DNA from: Candidatus Obscuribacterales bacterium
Lineage (GTDB): Bacteria > Cyanobacteriota > Vampirovibrionia > Obscuribacterales > Obscuribacteraceae
Direction: 5' to 3'
DNA length: 64,000 nucleotides
NCBI GenBank assembly: GCA_019752635.1
Contig: JAIELX010000008.1
Coordinates: 165,236 to 229,235 of the forward strand
Shown: positions 62,596 to 64,000 of the stretch, in pieces
How the letters are laid out: every line of letters starts with the position of its first letter
How positions within the stretch are numbered: the stretch's first letter is position 1
Made by a program: the position numbers and the translations under genes
The notes under the pieces: model-generated
The model's input: the letters and a program-made list of their open reading frames with translations, nothing else
Databases searched by the model: none
Told to the model about the DNA's origin: nothing

Positions 62596-63864
62596 ATGCT
62601 CAGAGCCAATTTACGACAGTTAGCCTATGTCGCACTCTTCGTCTTGCCAATTTTCTTTGTGGTTCTTCTCACCAGTCATCCCGCCAGTGCGGCTCATCCG
62701 GGATTAACGTCTGCGCAAGACATGTTCGCGTCCCTATGGGGGAACTTTCGCACCAATCTCTTTAAGCCCCTGCTGCTGTTCTTCTTTGTCGGGCTGGTCA
62801 TTCCGCTTCTGAAGATCCACCTGGAGTTTCCGTATGCCATCTACCAGGGGCTAACAATTTACCTTCTCATTTCTATTGGATGGCGAGGCGGTGAAGAGCT
62901 AGCACTACTGCAATCAGGCGAGCTCTGTCAGGTCGGAGCCTTCATGGCAGTTGGAGTTGTCGCTAATACATTGATTGGATTTCTTGCATACGGAGTGCTC
63001 CGCTTGCTCATTCCGAATATGAGGCGAGTGGACTCCGCCACTGTTTCAGCCTACTACGGGTCGGACTCGGCAGGCACATTTCTAGCGTGCATGGGAACGC
63101 TGCAAGCGGCCAAGATTGCGTTTGCGCCATACATGCCGGTAATGCTCGCAGTCATGGAAATACCGGGATGTCTTGTCGGACTATTTTTGGTAACCAGGTT
63201 GCGCAAAGAAGGAATGAACAGCGCGGGCTACATGGCTGACGAAGTTGCGAGTAACACAGCGCCAGGGCCGGCAAGCGACCGACGAAATCCGGTAAAAGAG
63301 GAAGAACTAATGGCGTTGGAAAACGCTATCCCCCCGGGCGAGAGAAGTCATTCAAGCGGTTCCGTACTGCGCGAAGTATTCCTAAACCCGGGTCTATTTT
63401 TGCTAATAAGTGGTATCATTGTCGGTTTCATAAGTCGCTTACAAGGACAAGCCGTCTGCCAGGCGGATGACCAACTATTTGTCGGTTTGTTTCAAGGCAT
63501 TTTGTGCTTGTTCTTGATGGAAATGGGCATGACTGCAGCAAAACGCATGCATGATTTGAAGCAAGCGAGCTGGCGCTTTATCGCCTTTGCACTGGTTGCA
63601 CCAAATGTATTTGCAGCAATTGGATTTCTCTTCTGCCATACATTCAGTCAATTGTCCGGCATTCATTTCGAAGCGGGTACATACGCGTTGTTCGCCGTGC
63701 TCTGCGCTGCGGCATCCTACATCGCGGTTCCAGCGGTGCAGCGCCTTGCGATTCCAGAGGCCAGTCCGACGCTACCACTGGCCGCGTCGTTAGGGGTGAC
63801 GTTCGTTTACAACGTCACTGTCGGCATCCCGCTTTACTTGTTCGTTGCGCAGAAATTGGTTTGA
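62596..63864 (+). CDS. SbtA-like sodium-dependent bicarbonate transporter family protein
   Basis: The start at ATG 62596 has AAAAGGA seven to eight bases upstream; a GTG at 62554 is less likely. The 422-residue protein has about ten helices in two halves around a hydrophilic loop (~215-265). The family signature RVDSATVSAYYGSDSAGTF is present, with PYMPVMLAVMEIPGCLVGLF and a second-half AxxPAVQRLAIPEA. SbtA in cyanobacteria imports bicarbonate and is gated by the PII-like SbtB. No SbtB is visible in the 136 bases that remain. In a non-photosynthetic host it may feed carboxylases; the substrate is not certain. Confidence 0.9.
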   Translation: MLRANLRQLAYVALFVLPIFFVVLLTSHPASAAHPGLTSAQDMFASLWGNFRTNLFKPLLLFFFVGLVIPLLKIHLEFPYAIYQGLTIYLLISIGWRGGEELALLQSGELCQVGAFMAVGVVANTLIGFLAYGVLRLLIPNMRRVDSATVSAYYGSDSAGTFLACMGTLQAAKIAFAPYMPVMLAVMEIPGCLVGLFLVTRLRKEGMNSAGYMADEVASNTAPGPASDRRNPVKEEELMALENAIPPGERSHSSGSVLREVFLNPGLFLLISGIIVGFISRLQGQAVCQADDQLFVGLFQGILCLFLMEMGMTAAKRMHDLKQASWRFIAFALVAPNVFAAIGFLFCHTFSQLSGIHFEAGTYALFAVLCAAASYIAVPAVQRLAIPEASPTLPLAASLGVTFVYNVTVGIPLYLFVAQKLV

Positions 63865-64000
63865 CGGACTGGTTCTTCTTCCAGGGTAAGCATTCACTAG
63901 AGGCGTAGCGATTGAAACAGATGTTCAGAAATTCAATTCCAGAGGTGGATGTGGTCGCTTCATTGTGCGGAGCATGCGGCTGTGACTCATGGCTCTCAAA

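Noticed and set aside
63921..64000. An ATG with an open frame running off the right end (starts MFRNSIPEVD, includes LCGACGCDSW)
   Set aside because: Only 26 codons are visible, there is no good ribosome site, and it does not resemble SbtB; it could be the start of a gene but cannot be supported.

Overview
The window holds about 43 protein genes, no rRNA, no tRNA that I recognised, no insertion sequence and no CRISPR array. Gene style suggests a large-genome bacterium from the non-photosynthetic cyanobacterial sister lineage (Melainabacteria/Vampirovibrionia, Obscuribacterales-like). The hints are an SbtA-type bicarbonate transporter, several related histidine kinases with the same N-terminal layout, many TPR proteins and a repeat protein made only of MshEN-like modules. 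There is no taxonomic marker gene, so this placement is inference of modest confidence.

The most interesting region is 2.9-7.6 kb. A 374-residue protein has 19 cysteines, nine of them exactly 17 residues apart, almost all in CxxxxP or FACVA contexts. It sits 35 bp upstream of a three-part protein that joins an MNIO (DUF692) iron enzyme, a DUF2063/HvfC-BufC-like partner domain and a SAM methyltransferase. An Fe(II)/2-oxoglutarate oxygenase precedes them on the same strand. I read this as a RiPP-type pathway in which one chain carries many modified cysteines; it matches none of the published MNIO products I know. A membrane-bound spermidine-synthase-like protein runs leftward off the window edge.

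From 7.7 to 20.4 kb come an OmpR-type regulator with a phased four-copy operator upstream, a GNAT-like protein, a histidine kinase translationally coupled to an LRR lipoprotein, an SbcC/Rad50 ATPase without SbcD, and TPR and MshEN-like proteins. At 20.4-22.6 kb ureidoglycolate lyase and malate synthase are divergent, linking glyoxylate production to its use. From 22.7 to 33.7 kb are TPR proteins, a second OmpR regulator, a TadG-like protein, a second histidine kinase, a GT-C-like membrane protein and uridine kinase. From 34 to 46 kb lie a penicillin acylase homologue, SerA, a DUF3160 protein, a third histidine kinase, a TPR/TonB-C protein and glutamate dehydrogenase. From 46 to 53.8 kb there is an M23 peptidase, several unrecognised membrane proteins, a NarL-type regulator lacking the phospho-acceptor aspartate, and a Clp-N/zinc-ribbon protein.

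The right end (53.9-61.6 kb) is an envelope module: a VanW protein, a thioester-containing alpha-2-macroglobulin, an exported AMMECR1 domain and, divergently, a stand-alone penicillin-binding transpeptidase. It recalls the macroglobulin/PBP1C pairing of proteobacteria with a different cast. An M50 protease and an SbtA-like transporter close the window. Signalling genes are scattered rather than in classical kinase-regulator operons.
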